Below are positions 15,407-24,348 of a DNA stretch of 43,882 nt, piece by piece. This stretch comes from Bacilli bacterium (GTDB lineage: Bacteria > Bacillota_I > Bacilli_A > RF39 > UBA660). The stretch's first letter is position 1. Each line of letters starts with the position of its first letter. The notes beneath the pieces are model-generated. The model was not told the origin of the DNA and did no database searches. It was given only the letters and a program-made list of their open reading frames with translations. The position numbers were made by a program, and so were the translations under genes. Location: positions 1 through 43,882 of the forward strand of contig JAFUBW010000013.1 of NCBI GenBank assembly GCA_017459965.1. The letters run 5' to 3'.

Positions 15407-16397
15407 AATACCATACTCCATATGCAATTGCACCTGTTCCTAAAATGAAACCTACTACATAGAATAATCTTACTATATCTGTTTCACTCCATCCCCATTT
15501 TTCAAATGAATGATGTATTGGTGTCATTGGAAATAATTTTTTATGTCTAATTTTTACTGAAGCTACTTGAAGTATTACACTAAGTGTTTCTATTACAAAT
15601 ACTCCACCAACTAATATTAAACTTACTTCTCTATGAGTTAGGATTGCAAGTGTTGCAAGTACTGCACCAAGTGGCAGTGATCCTGTATCACCCATAAACA
15701 CTTTGGCTGGGTGGGAATTAAATACCAAGAATCCTAAGAGACCTCCAACTAGTATGAAACAGAAAACTGCAACATCATCATATCCTTCAAGCCATCCAGA
15801 ATTCCAAGCAATCATACCATATACCATAATTGCTATTGCAGATAAACCACCTGCAAGGCCATCAAGTCCATCTGTTAAATTAACCGCATTAGATGCACCT
15901 ACTAACATAAATAATATAAAGAATCCATACATAAATCCTAAATTAATTTTTATTTTTAATGCATATATTTCTATATAAGGGTTTGATCCTTGTCTCATAT
16001 ATACATAAAAGAATGCGATTGCGATTAATACTTGTGCTAAAAACTTTTGAAGTCTAGATAAACCAGCTTCATTACTTTTATGTTTAACTTTTAAATAATC
16101 ATCTACAAAACCTATAAGACCATATCCAAAAAATACAAATAATATTATAAGTAAATTACTTGATATTTTTAATTTATTCATAAAATATAGTGCAAATATT
16201 GTAATTATTGTAGATAATGTAAATATTAAACCTCCCATTGTAGGGGTTCCACTTTTTTTAGCATGTGCTTTTACAAATATACTTGTTTTTTGTCCTATTT
16301 TTAATTTTCTAAGCCATGGAATTAATACAAGTCCCAAGACTACTGAAACTATAAATCCTATCATTAATGCTAGTACTGATTTAGCTAGTACATACAT
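15405..16397 (-). CDS. mraY: Phospho-MurNAc-pentapeptide transferase MraY
   Basis: The protein is 330 residues from the ATG at 16395-16397; an in-frame GTG upstream overlaps the AAGGAAG ribosome-binding site and was rejected. It is a polytopic membrane protein. The catalytic blocks are GFVDDYLKVKHKSNEAGL (about 98-115), NLTDGLDGLAGG (about 173-184) and FMGDTGSLPLGA (about 235-246). MraY makes lipid I by moving phospho-MurNAc-pentapeptide to undecaprenyl phosphate. It ends the dcw group here; murD, murG and ftsW do not follow. Confidence 0.97.
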   Translation of the reverse strand: MYVLAKSVLALMIGFIVSVVLGLVLIPWLRKLKIGQKTSIFVKAHAKKSGTPTMGGLIFTLSTIITIFALYFMNKLKISSNLLIILFVFFGYGLIGFVDDYLKVKHKSNEAGLSRLQKFLAQVLIAIAFFYVYMRQGSNPYIEIYALKIKINLGFMYGFFILFMLVGASNAVNLTDGLDGLAGGLSAIAIMVYGMIAWNSGWLEGYDDVAVFCFILVGGLLGFLVFNSHPAKVFMGDTGSLPLGAVLATLAILTHREVSLILVGGVFVIETLSVILQVASVKIRHKKLFPMTPIHHSFEKWGWSETDIVRLFYVVGFILGTGAIAYGVWY

Positions 16398-16425
16398 ATT
16401 ATTCACTTCCTTCTATCTAAAAATA

Positions 16426-16434
16426 ATTATATCA
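16426..16434 (-). promoter_or_regulatory. Extended -10 promoter of mraY
   Basis: TGATATAAT on the minus strand, with TATAAT at 16426-16431. The -35 is weak. Confidence 0.5.
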
Positions 16435-16514
16435 TAGTATAAAAATAAATCTATAAAAATATTATTTTTTTAACACTTATTTACAAAAAATATTTATAGC
16501 TTATATTTGTAATC

Positions 16515-18425
16515 TTATTTATTTCCAAGAAGTATTCTTATTTTACTTCCTTCTAAAACTCTTTCCCCATTTGAAGGCGATTGAAATATTATATAATCAC
16601 CACTACCGGTATATTGTACTTCAAACGGAGTTAATTCATTTGTTACTGAATCTAATTTTTTACCAACTAAATTAGGCACTTCTAAATATTTCTTTTCCCA
16701 AAATTGATAATTTTTTTCACTTGCGTCATCACTTTTTGGTATATTAAGTGCGTTTATAGAATCTTCAAGTATATTTTTAGCTACTGGTGCAGATACAGTA
16801 CCTCCATATTGAACAACACCTTTTGGGTTATCAATAGCAACATAAACTACCACTTTTGGATTATCTGCTGGTAAAAATCCTATAAAAGATACTATATAAT
16901 TACCTGCCATATATGATCCGTTTTCTACTTTTTGTGCTGTACCCGTTTTACCTCCTACTCTATATCCATCTATAAATGCATTCCTACCTGTACCATTAGT
17001 TACTACACTTTCAAGTGCCATAGCAACTTCCTTACTTGTTTGTTTATCAATTACTCTTCTCACCTTTGTTGGTTTATTTTTTATTATAGAAGAATTAGTT
17101 TCTGGTTCATCAACACTTTTTACTATATATGGTTTATATAATATGCCTCCATTTATAGCAGCTGAAACTGCGGTTATTTGCTGTATAGGTGTGGTAGATA
17201 TTCCTTGACCAAACGCAGTAGTAGCTAGTTCTACTTCACCAACTCTATCAAGATTAAATATAATACCAGTTGCTTCTCCATTTAGATCAATACCTGTTTT
17301 TTTACCAAATCCAAATTTATCTATATAAGAAAATAATCTTTCTTTCCCTAGTTTTTGTCCCATTATTACAAAACCTGGATTACAAGAATTTTCTACTACT
17401 TGAAGAAATGTTTCTGCTCCATGTCCTCCCTTTTTCCAACATTTTATTTTAGCATTTGCTACTCTGATACTACCGCCATCATAAAAGTGATCATTTTGAA
17501 GATCTATAGTATCTTCTTGTAAGGAAGCTGCAAGTGTTATTATTTTAAATGTACTTCCTGGTTCATAGTTCATCCATATAGGTAAATTTCTATTTATTTC
17601 TTCTATAGAATATTTTTGATAATTTGTAGGAGAAAAATTAGGTCTTGAACTCATAGCAAGTATTTCACCATTATTTGGATCCATTACAATTGCAAGTGCA
17701 TGTTCTGGATTATATTTATATACAACATTATCTAGTTCTCTTTCAACAGAAAGTTGTATATTATTATCTATCGTTAATGTTAAATTCATACCATTTTGTG
17801 GTTCTTCATATATTTCGTTTAATTTTAATCTGTTTCCTTTTGCATCTGAAAAGTATTTGATTGATCCATATGAACCTGTTAAGTATTTATCATATTCAAG
17901 TTCAAGACCCGAAAGGCCCTGATTATCTATACCTACATAGCCTAAAACATGAGATAAATTGGAATCATATGGATAATTTCTTTTAGATTCTTTAACTAGA
18001 TATACACCATCTAAATTAAGTGCATTTATTTTATCAGAAACTTCAAATGAAAGTCTTCTTCCTTCAGGATGTACCCTTTCGATTGATGTTTTTTTATTAA
18101 CATGTTTTGCCATTTTGCTTTCAGATATATTTAATATTTTAGATAGTTCTTTAATAGTTTTTTCTTTTTCTTTTATTTGGTTTGGAATTAAAATTAAAGA
18201 AGTTGTAGTTATATTATCTGCAAGTACTACTTTATTTCTATCATATATTTTACCTCTATCGGCTTCAATAGGTAAATTTCTACTCCATAAATCAGATGAT
18301 AAGTTTTTAAGTTTATCATATTCAAATACTTGTATATATAATACTTTTGCAATTATTGTTAAAAAAAGTATTATTACTATTACAAAAAATAATCTTATTT
18401 TTACATGTATATCTTTAAAAAACAT
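16515..18425 (-). CDS. spoVD: Class B penicillin-binding protein, SpoVD type
   Basis: The protein is 636 residues from the ATG at 18423-18425, behind AAAGGTGAAGAAT. It has an N-terminal membrane anchor (about 10-33) and a PBP dimerisation domain beginning DRGKIYDRN. The transpeptidase has the active-site motif GSTFK, SCN (in VENSCNPGF) and KTGT (in GGKTGTAQK), and one C-terminal PASTA domain (LEVPNLVGKKL). Size, the single PASTA and position directly after pbpB match B. subtilis SpoVD, which makes spore cortex peptidoglycan. A terminator separates it from pbpB, and a sigma-E-like promoter precedes it. If sporulation is absent it could be a second division PBP. Confidence 0.92.
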   Translation of the reverse strand: MFFKDIHVKIRLFFVIVIILFLTIIAKVLYIQVFEYDKLKNLSSDLWSRNLPIEADRGKIYDRNKVVLADNITTTSLILIPNQIKEKEKTIKELSKILNISESKMAKHVNKKTSIERVHPEGRRLSFEVSDKINALNLDGVYLVKESKRNYPYDSNLSHVLGYVGIDNQGLSGLELEYDKYLTGSYGSIKYFSDAKGNRLKLNEIYEEPQNGMNLTLTIDNNIQLSVERELDNVVYKYNPEHALAIVMDPNNGEILAMSSRPNFSPTNYQKYSIEEINRNLPIWMNYEPGSTFKIITLAASLQEDTIDLQNDHFYDGGSIRVANAKIKCWKKGGHGAETFLQVVENSCNPGFVIMGQKLGKERLFSYIDKFGFGKKTGIDLNGEATGIIFNLDRVGEVELATTAFGQGISTTPIQQITAVSAAINGGILYKPYIVKSVDEPETNSSIIKNKPTKVRRVIDKQTSKEVAMALESVVTNGTGRNAFIDGYRVGGKTGTAQKVENGSYMAGNYIVSFIGFLPADNPKVVVYVAIDNPKGVVQYGGTVSAPVAKNILEDSINALNIPKSDDASEKNYQFWEKKYLEVPNLVGKKLDSVTNELTPFEVQYTGSGDYIIFQSPSNGERVLEGSKIRILLGNK

Positions 18426-18443
18426 ATTCTTCACCTTTATAAA

Positions 18444-18472
18444 AGTGTATGTACTTTTGCCTATAAAAATGA
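18444..18472 (-). promoter_or_regulatory. Candidate sigma-E promoter of spoVD
   Basis: CATACACT (18444-18451) matches the sigma-E -10 consensus CATACAmT at all eight positions. TCATTTT (18466-18472) matches the -35 kmATATT at six of seven, with the expected 14-bp spacer. B. subtilis spoVD is sigma-E dependent. The predicted leader is only about 12 bases and starts within the ribosome-binding site, which is a caveat. Confidence 0.55.
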
Positions 18473-18498
18473 AAAAAAGTGTAATTTCTTACACTTAT
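18472..18498 (-). terminator. Terminator between pbpB and spoVD
   Basis: Stem AAGTGTAA/TTACACTT with a 4-base loop and seven T on the minus strand. It overlaps the pbpB stop and uncouples spoVD from the division operon. Confidence 0.85.
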
Positions 18499-20612
18499 TC
18501 TTGATATTTATCTGATAATATTAAATTAATTTTTTTGATTTTATTATTTTCATCTAATTCAACATTATATTCTCTTACATAACCATTTCCTTCAATAGTA
18601 TATTCTGCATTCAATAATTTTGCTAGATTAACTGCATCTTTTCTTGAATAACCTACTAAATTAGGAACATTTTTATTTTCATCATTTGTTATTAAGAATA
18701 CTCTACCATTTACTATAGTTCCTTTTAAAGGATATTGATTTACTATTTTTTGTCCATTTCCTATTACTTCATATTTAATACCATTTACATCTAATATACC
18801 TTTAGCAGATTCTATATTTTTATTTATAAAGTTATCTATATAATAAATGTTTTTACTATTTGTTTCAACTTTAGTAATATTATAATATGTTTCAATATCA
18901 GTTAATATTGATTTAAGCATATCTGCTTTATTATCCACTCTAGGTGAATCTAAATATAAATAGAATATGAATTTAGGATTATCTTTTGGATACATTCCTT
19001 CAAATGACTTTATACTTCTATATGAACTAGAATAATATCTACCTGTATTAGGATTTAATACTTCAGCTGTTCCTGTTTTACCAATAATATCATATCCATC
19101 TATATGATAGTTATAACCTGTACCAGATGGATTATTAACAACAGAATACATTAAATCTTTTATTTTTGAAATTGTTTGTTCATTTGCTACTTTAGTACCT
19201 TTTTTATCTTTATATTCATATATTGTTTTTTTAGTATTTGGATCAACTATTTTTTGTATTATTGTAGGACTTAGTAAATATCCATTATTACTTATTGAAG
19301 TAAGTGCTTTTATATGTTGTATTGGTGTTGTTGTTATCCCTTGTCCAAAACCTGCGGTTGCGACTTCAACTTCATATTTAAATGATATTTTACCTGTTAC
19401 TTCATTAGGAAGTTCTATACCTGTTTTAGAACCAAATCCTAATTTTTCTAAGTAAGAATGATAATCATCTTTTGTTATATAACCATTTTTAAATAGATTA
19501 GCAATACCTATATTTGATGATTGCATATAACCAAAATCATAATTTACCTGACCCCAACCATAATTATTCCAATCTTTTATAGTTGCATCTGCTATTTGCA
19601 TTTTACCAGACATATAAGTATCTTCGCCTTTATATGTTCCTTTTTCAAGTGCAGTCATATATGTATATGTTTTCATAGTTGAACCTGGTTCAAATGCAAC
19701 TGATATAAGTGGATCCATATAACTTTCTATATTTTTTATATTTGGATCAAATGACGGTCTTGATGTAGTAGCTAGTATTTTACCTGTTTTAGCATCTGCT
19801 ACTACCATTCCACCCGTTCTAGCACCCGACTGCTGATAAAATGTATTAAATGCTCTTTCTACTATTAATTGAACATTACTATCTATTGTTAAATATATAT
19901 TTACACCATCTATTTTATCTATTTGAATTACTGGTGAATTAATAAGTTTATACCCATTAGCGTCTTTTTGATATTCAATTGAACCGTTTGTACCTGTAAG
20001 TTCTTTATTATAATAAAGTTCTACACCCATTTCACCTTTCATGGCACCTGTTTCTTCATCTGATTTTACATAACCTAATGTATAAGAAGCAAAATCAAGA
20101 TTTGGATAATATCTTTTGGCTGTTGATATAAAATCTATACCCGGTAATTTTAATTTATCTATTTGTTCTTTTTGTATTTGAGTAAGTCCCTTACCATGAG
20201 TACCAAATTCAACTTGATACAATCCCTTTTGATTTAATATTTCAAGTATTTTTTCTTTTTCCATACCAAGAATTGGTGAAAGTTTTTCTGCAGTTGTTTC
20301 TTTATCTACAACATGTTGTGGTTTTACTTGATTTTTACTTCTAGATTTATCTAGATATGCGATTATTGTATATGAATCAATTGTTTGAGCAAGTATTTCT
20401 TCATTTGAGTCATATATAGTACCACGTGTTGCATATAATGTTTCTTTTGTAGTATTTCTATTTTTAGCGAATTTTTTTAAATTTATTCCATCTATTTGAT
20501 CTGATAAATTTAAGTATACTAATCTTGCGATTATAGCACAAAATAAAAGAAGGACTATAATGAATACAAGTTTATTAATACTTACTTTATTCACTATCCT
20601 TCTATTATTCAT
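18495..20612 (-). CDS. pbpB: Division penicillin-binding protein (PBP2B/FtsI type) with two PASTA domains
   Basis: The protein is 705 residues from the ATG at 20610-20612; the in-frame GTG at 20619-20621 is too close to the AAAGGATG ribosome-binding site. A membrane anchor (about 15-37) is followed by the dimerisation domain (YATRGTIYDSN). The transpeptidase has GSTMK, SSN (in MQSSNIG) and KTGT (in IGKTGTAEV). Two PASTA-like repeats lie at about 590-690, the second starting NVPNLVGYSRKDA. Length and two PASTA domains match B. subtilis PBP2B, the septal transpeptidase. It lies 14 bases after the ftsL stop in the mraZ operon. Confidence 0.94.
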   Translation of the reverse strand: MNNRRIVNKVSINKLVFIIVLLLFCAIIARLVYLNLSDQIDGINLKKFAKNRNTTKETLYATRGTIYDSNEEILAQTIDSYTIIAYLDKSRSKNQVKPQHVVDKETTAEKLSPILGMEKEKILEILNQKGLYQVEFGTHGKGLTQIQKEQIDKLKLPGIDFISTAKRYYPNLDFASYTLGYVKSDEETGAMKGEMGVELYYNKELTGTNGSIEYQKDANGYKLINSPVIQIDKIDGVNIYLTIDSNVQLIVERAFNTFYQQSGARTGGMVVADAKTGKILATTSRPSFDPNIKNIESYMDPLISVAFEPGSTMKTYTYMTALEKGTYKGEDTYMSGKMQIADATIKDWNNYGWGQVNYDFGYMQSSNIGIANLFKNGYITKDDYHSYLEKLGFGSKTGIELPNEVTGKISFKYEVEVATAGFGQGITTTPIQHIKALTSISNNGYLLSPTIIQKIVDPNTKKTIYEYKDKKGTKVANEQTISKIKDLMYSVVNNPSGTGYNYHIDGYDIIGKTGTAEVLNPNTGRYYSSSYRSIKSFEGMYPKDNPKFIFYLYLDSPRVDNKADMLKSILTDIETYYNITKVETNSKNIYYIDNFINKNIESAKGILDVNGIKYEVIGNGQKIVNQYPLKGTIVNGRVFLITNDENKNVPNLVGYSRKDAVNLAKLLNAEYTIEGNGYVREYNVELDENNKIKKINLILSDKYQE

Positions 20613-20626
20613 TTTAAGCACATCCT

Positions 20627-20929
20627 TTATTCGTTATTAACTATTACTATATTACCATTATTATACGCTAATCCTTCTGAATTTGCAACTGCTTGTATAT
20701 TTTCTAAGGATGCTAGCTCATTTATTTTCATAGTTAAACTTTGATTTGTTTTTTCTTGTTTTTTAACTTCTTTACCAAGTCTTTCAACTTCTACATTAAT
20801 AGATGACAAAGATACTTTTGCAAAGAAACTAACTACCCATAAAACAAACAATGCTACTATACCAAAAGTAGTATATTTTCTTTCAAATTTTAATAGTTTA
20901 GCACTAGCTTTCTTTTTATTCTTTTTCAT
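20627..20929 (-). CDS. ftsL: Cell-division protein FtsL
   Basis: This 100-residue bitopic protein has a Lys-rich cytoplasmic start, one transmembrane helix (about 22-42) and a coiled coil (about 45-76). It ends with the FtsL-like ELASLENIQAVANSEGLAY. Its place between rsmH and pbpB is the standard FtsL position. FtsL joins DivIC/FtsB and DivIB/FtsQ to control septal peptidoglycan synthesis. The primary sequence is poorly conserved, so synteny carries much of the call. Confidence 0.9.
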   Translation of the reverse strand: MKKNKKKASAKLLKFERKYTTFGIVALFVLWVVSFFAKVSLSSINVEVERLGKEVKKQEKTNQSLTMKINELASLENIQAVANSEGLAYNNGNIVIVNNE

Positions 20930-20941
20930 CTTTCATCATCC

Positions 20942-21856
20942 TTACTTTATTTTTTCTACAACTCTAAGTATTGCGCTTCTTGATCTATTATTATCTTCAA
21001 GTTCTTTATTACTTGGTTTTATTTTCTTTATTATTTTTAATTTTGGTTTATATTCTTCAGGTATATCTGGAAGTCCTTTGTAAAATTTATCTATTTCACT
21101 TTCTTTTTTAAATATATTTTTACATATTCTATCTTCTAGTGAATGGAATGTTATTACACATAACCTTCCATCTACATCAAGTAAATCAATCGCATCTATA
21201 AGTGCTTTTTCAAATACAGAAAGTTCATTATTTACTTCTATTCTAATTGCTTGAAATACTTTTCTTGCTGGATGAGAAGTTCTTCTATATTTTTCTGGAA
21301 CACTTGATTTAATTATTTCAGAAAGTTCAAGCGTTGTTTCTATAGGTCTATTTTTAACTATAGCTTTGGCTATTGCCTTTGCATATTTTTCTTCTCCATA
21401 TTCATAGAATATACGAATTAAATTATCAATCTCATATTCATTAACCACTTCATATGCGCTTAATTTTTGATTTTGATTCATTCTCATATCAAGTTTAGCA
21501 TCTTTATGATAGCTAAAACCTCTTTGTGCCTCATCTAGTTGAACACTTGATACACCTAAATCAAATAAAATACCATCAACCCTTTTTATTCCTCTTTTAT
21601 GAAGTTCATCTCTCAAGTTTACAAAATTACTATTAATAATTTCATAATTATTACTTATTGATTCAAGAATCTTTTTACTATAATCGATAGCTTCCCCATC
21701 TTGATCAAAGGCGAATAACTTACCCCTTTTTATTCTTTTTAATATTTCTGAACTATGACCTGCGAATCCTAATGTACAATCAACATAAATACCATCTTCT
21801 TTAATATTTAAGTTTTCTATAGATTCATTTAAAAGTACACTAACATGCGGTTTCAA
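20942..21856 (-). CDS. rsmH: 16S rRNA (cytosine-1402-N4)-methyltransferase RsmH
   Basis: This 304-residue protein starts MKPHVSVLLNESIENL. It has the SAM-binding block YVDCTLGFAGHSSEIL (about 24-39), DGILFDLGVSS (about 94-104) and a C terminus with SRSAILRVVEKI. It methylates C1402 of 16S rRNA in the decoding centre. Its start overlaps the 3' end of mraZ by 17 bases, indicating translational coupling. The mraZ-rsmH-ftsL-pbpB order is that of the standard dcw cluster. Confidence 0.97.
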   Translation of the reverse strand: MKPHVSVLLNESIENLNIKEDGIYVDCTLGFAGHSSEILKRIKRGKLFAFDQDGEAIDYSKKILESISNNYEIINSNFVNLRDELHKRGIKRVDGILFDLGVSSVQLDEAQRGFSYHKDAKLDMRMNQNQKLSAYEVVNEYEIDNLIRIFYEYGEEKYAKAIAKAIVKNRPIETTLELSEIIKSSVPEKYRRTSHPARKVFQAIRIEVNNELSVFEKALIDAIDLLDVDGRLCVITFHSLEDRICKNIFKKESEIDKFYKGLPDIPEEYKPKLKIIKKIKPSNKELEDNNRSRSAILRVVEKIK

Positions 21857-22271
21857 ATAAGTTCTCCGCTATATCACTATAGTTTTCAATATTATCATTA
21901 AAGAATTCTTCAAAGCCTTTTTCAGACCATATTTCAAGTCTATCATTTACACCGATAACTACACATTCTTTATCTAAATTAGCATAGTTCTTTAATGGAC
22001 TTGATATGTTGATTCTTCCACTTTTGTCAAGTTCACATTCAGTAGCACCACTAAGTAACATTCTCATAAATGTACGATAATCTTTTTTTGTAAAAGAAAG
22101 TTTATTTAATTCATTTATCATATTATTCCAATCTTTCATTGGATAAACAAATAAACATTTTTCCATACCTCTTGTAACAATGAACTTTTCACCAAGTTCT
22201 ATTCTAAATTTTGATGGAATAATAAGCCTTCCTTTTTCATCAATATTATGATGATATTCACCAATCATCAT
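21840..22271 (-). CDS. mraZ: Transcriptional regulator MraZ
   Basis: The protein is 143 residues from the second of two adjacent upstream-anchored ATGs (22269-22271), behind GTGGGGGATGAAT. This gives the expected MMIGEYHHNIDEKGRLIIPS start and the family's usual length. The two AbrB-like swapped-hairpin halves are visible, the second around RINISSPLKNYANL. MraZ binds repeats in its own promoter and controls the dcw operon. Three such repeats lie directly upstream. Longer in-frame starts would run through these repeats. Confidence 0.96.
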   Translation of the reverse strand: MMIGEYHHNIDEKGRLIIPSKFRIELGEKFIVTRGMEKCLFVYPMKDWNNMINELNKLSFTKKDYRTFMRMLLSGATECELDKSGRINISSPLKNYANLDKECVVIGVNDRLEIWSEKGFEEFFNDNIENYSDIAENLFETAC

Positions 22272-22279
22272 ATTCATCC

Positions 22280-22304
22280 CCCACATTCTGCCACTTTGTC
22301 CCAC
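22280..22304 (-). promoter_or_regulatory. MraZ operator: three GTGGG/C direct repeats
   Basis: On the minus strand GTGGG, GTGGC and GTGGG occur at 22300-22304, 22290-22294 and 22280-22284, exactly 10 bases apart, between the -10 box and the start codon. MraZ is known to bind short direct repeats of this kind spaced one helical turn. The last repeat also forms the ribosome-binding site. Confidence 0.8.
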
Positions 22305-22315
22305 TGACTACCATT

Positions 22316-22344
22316 ATTATACTAATTTAAGAAATGATTGTCTA
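22316..22344 (-). promoter_or_regulatory. Promoter of the mraZ operon
   Basis: TAGACA (22339-22344), 17-bp spacer, TATAAT (22316-22321). Confidence 0.85.
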
Positions 22345-22361
22345 TATTTTTTTTAAAAAAA

Positions 22362-22392
22362 ATAAAAAAAAAGAATAGTTTACACTATTCTT
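22362..22392 (-). terminator. Terminator after nfo
   Basis: Stem AAGAATAGT/ACTATTCTT and a run of T. It overlaps the end of nfo. Confidence 0.85.
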
Positions 22393-23287
22393 TACGAATT
22401 TGTTTAATCATATCAGGATTAAATACTTTTTTTCTTATCATTTCTATTTCATATTTATATGGTGGATATATCTTTTCTTTAGATGTATCATCCTTTGTTA
22501 CATAAGGTGTTTCTAATATTTTTGGAATATCCTTAAATAATGGATTATATATTACTTTTATTAAAGCATCATATCCTATAGTTCCAAAACCAATATTAGC
22601 ATGTCTATCTTTATGAGAAGATATAGGATTTAAACTATCATTAACATGTATACATTTTATTTTAGATATACCTATTTTTTTATCAAAATCTTCTATATAC
22701 TTATCAAATTCATTAATATCTATACCCGAATCATTAAGATGACAAGTATCTAAACATACACATAAATTATCACTATTAACATTATCTATAATATATTTTA
22801 ATTGATCTGTTGTTGTACCAAGTTCAGATCCTTTACCTGCCATTGTCTCTAAAAGAATATTTACGCCTTTATCCTCTTTTAAAACTTCTTTAAGTGCGAA
22901 TACTATATTATCAAGACCTTTTTGAATACCTAAACCTACATGACTACCTGGGTGTAAAACAATATTTTTTATACCTAGCCTGCTACATCTAGATATTTCT
23001 TGTTTTAAAAAATTTATAGCAAAATCATAAGATTTTCCATCATTAGCAAGATTAATAATATATGGAGCATGTACAATTACTTTTGATTTATCTATATTAT
23101 TATCAATCATTAATTTATTAGCTTCTTCGATTAATTTATCATCAAGTTCACTTCTATTAGTATTTTGAGGAGCACCTGTATAAAACATAAAAGTTGTGCT
23201 TTTATAACTTATTGCCTCTTTAACACTACCTAATAATTGTTCATTTTTATTAAAAGATACATGTGAACCTATTATCAAATTATCCAT
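22385..23287 (-). CDS. nfo: Endonuclease IV (AP endonuclease)
   Basis: The protein is 300 residues from the ATG at 23285-23287, behind GGTGATAAT; an earlier in-frame ATG has no ribosome-binding site. The TIM-barrel metal-site motifs are all present: LHPGSHVG, LLETMAGKGSELG, CLDTCHLNDSGID and KCIHVNDS with SHKDRHANIGFGTIG. It cuts abasic sites during base-excision repair, and in spore formers protects germinating spores. It lies between pilin-like genes and the mraZ operon with its own terminator. Confidence 0.97.
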   Translation of the reverse strand: MDNLIIGSHVSFNKNEQLLGSVKEAISYKSTTFMFYTGAPQNTNRSELDDKLIEEANKLMIDNNIDKSKVIVHAPYIINLANDGKSYDFAINFLKQEISRCSRLGIKNIVLHPGSHVGLGIQKGLDNIVFALKEVLKEDKGVNILLETMAGKGSELGTTTDQLKYIIDNVNSDNLCVCLDTCHLNDSGIDINEFDKYIEDFDKKIGISKIKCIHVNDSLNPISSHKDRHANIGFGTIGYDALIKVIYNPLFKDIPKILETPYVTKDDTSKEKIYPPYKYEIEMIRKKVFNPDMIKQIRKE

Positions 23288-23312
23288 ATTATCACCAATT
23301 AAATTATACAAT

Positions 23313-23341
23313 AAAAAAACACTTTTTTCAAAGTGTTTTAA
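23313..23341 (-). terminator. Terminator after the first pilin-like gene
   Basis: Stem AAAACACTTT/AAAGTGTTTT followed by a T run on the minus strand. Confidence 0.85.
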
Positions 23342-23344
23342 TTA

Positions 23345-23779
23345 TTAGTCACCTGATTGAGCTGTTGCATATGAAATTGAACATCCAGTTGCAGAACATT
23401 CTATAGTAGCAGTTTTATTTCCTGATGCAGCAAATTGACCTATTGGTGTTGCAGTAATTTTACAAACTCCACTTGTTGTACCATCTGTTGAAATTTGTGT
23501 ACTTGTTTCATCTATATCTCCTGCTTGTTTAACATTTGCATCTGTACATCCTCCTGTAGCATAACTTTTTGTCCCTGCACTTGAGTTAACATCTGCAATT
23601 GAATCGTTTGTTTCAATACTTCTTGCTATTAATTTAACATTGTTAGTCCATGCACTTTCTCTTGAACTGTTAATAACATTTAATATTTGTGGTACTGCTA
23701 TTACCATGATTATTGCTAAAATTACTATAACTGCTAATAATTCGATTAAAGTAAAACCTTTCTTATTCATTTTTTTCAT
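23345..23779 (-). CDS. Type IV pilin-like protein (prepilin), copy A
   Basis: This 144-residue protein has a class III signal: MKKMNKKG|FTLIELLAVIVILAIIMV, with cleavage expected after the Gly and a Glu at position +5. The long hydrophobic helix is followed by a small extracellular domain with four cysteines, two in ATIECSATGCSIS near the C terminus. Such proteins are assembled into pili or a competence/secretion pseudopilus. The assembly ATPase, peptidase and platform gene are not in this window. The N-terminal DNA is almost identical to copy B. It has its own sigma-A promoter. Confidence 0.93.
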   Translation of the reverse strand: MKKMNKKGFTLIELLAVIVILAIIMVIAVPQILNVINSSRESAWTNNVKLIARSIETNDSIADVNSSAGTKSYATGGCTDANVKQAGDIDETSTQISTDGTTSGVCKITATPIGQFAASGNKTATIECSATGCSISYATAQSGD

Positions 23780-23813
23780 AATATAAATTCCTCCTTCTTA
23801 TTATTACGATTTA

Positions 23814-23842
23814 ATCATAACATTTAAAAAATATATAGTCAA
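23814..23842 (-). promoter_or_regulatory. Promoter of pilin-like copy A
   Basis: TTGACT (23837-23842), 17-bp spacer, TATGAT (23814-23819) preceded by TGT. Confidence 0.8.
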
Positions 23843-23898
23843 TTATTTTTTTTATTTTTTTATACACTTTACATTTATTATTATCATTTTACAAAATA

Positions 23899-24294
23899 TT
23901 ATTCAAAAGTACATTTACCATGTGAACAATTCATTGTTACTTCTGATTGACCATCAAATTGCATCTTTGGTGTCAATTTAAATGAACAAATATTATTATT
24001 ATATGATATATTACTTACTTGTGTAGAATCCATATCTATATCTACAATTTTAGAAAAATTATTTAAAAACTTATTTGGATCACTACAATTAATTTGTGAT
24101 ATAGTTGCATTTGGATCATTATTTATAGAATAATCAAGCTCTAATGATTTTTTTATTAATTTAACATTATCTATCCATGCAGTTTTTCTAGACGAATCAA
24201 TAACATGTAATACTTGTGGTACTGCTATTACCATGATTATTGCCAAAATTACTATAACTGCAAGTAATTCTATAAGAGTAAAACCTTTTTTCAT
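23899..24294 (-). CDS. Type IV pilin-like protein (prepilin), copy B
   Basis: The protein is 131 residues from the ATG at 24292-24294, behind GGAGGTAAAT. It begins MKKG|FTLIELLAVIVILAIIMV, the same prepilin signal and helix as copy A. Its short C-terminal domain is diverged but keeps a terminal Cys pair (VTMNCSHGKCTFE). The two genes are tandem duplicates whose surface domains have drifted. Its promoter also starts with TTGACT, so the two may be expressed together. No terminator is clear between the two copies. Confidence 0.92.
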   Translation of the reverse strand: MKKGFTLIELLAVIVILAIIMVIAVPQVLHVIDSSRKTAWIDNVKLIKKSLELDYSINNDPNATISQINCSDPNKFLNNFSKIVDIDMDSTQVSNISYNNNICSFKLTPKMQFDGQSEVTMNCSHGKCTFE

Positions 24295-24318
24295 ATTTAC
24301 CTCCGATATCATAAAAAT

Positions 24319-24348
24319 ATATTAACATTGTTTACAATTTATAGTCAA
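24319..24348 (-). promoter_or_regulatory. Promoter of pilin-like copy B
   Basis: TTGACT (24343-24348), 18-bp spacer, TAATAT (24319-24324). Confidence 0.7.
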
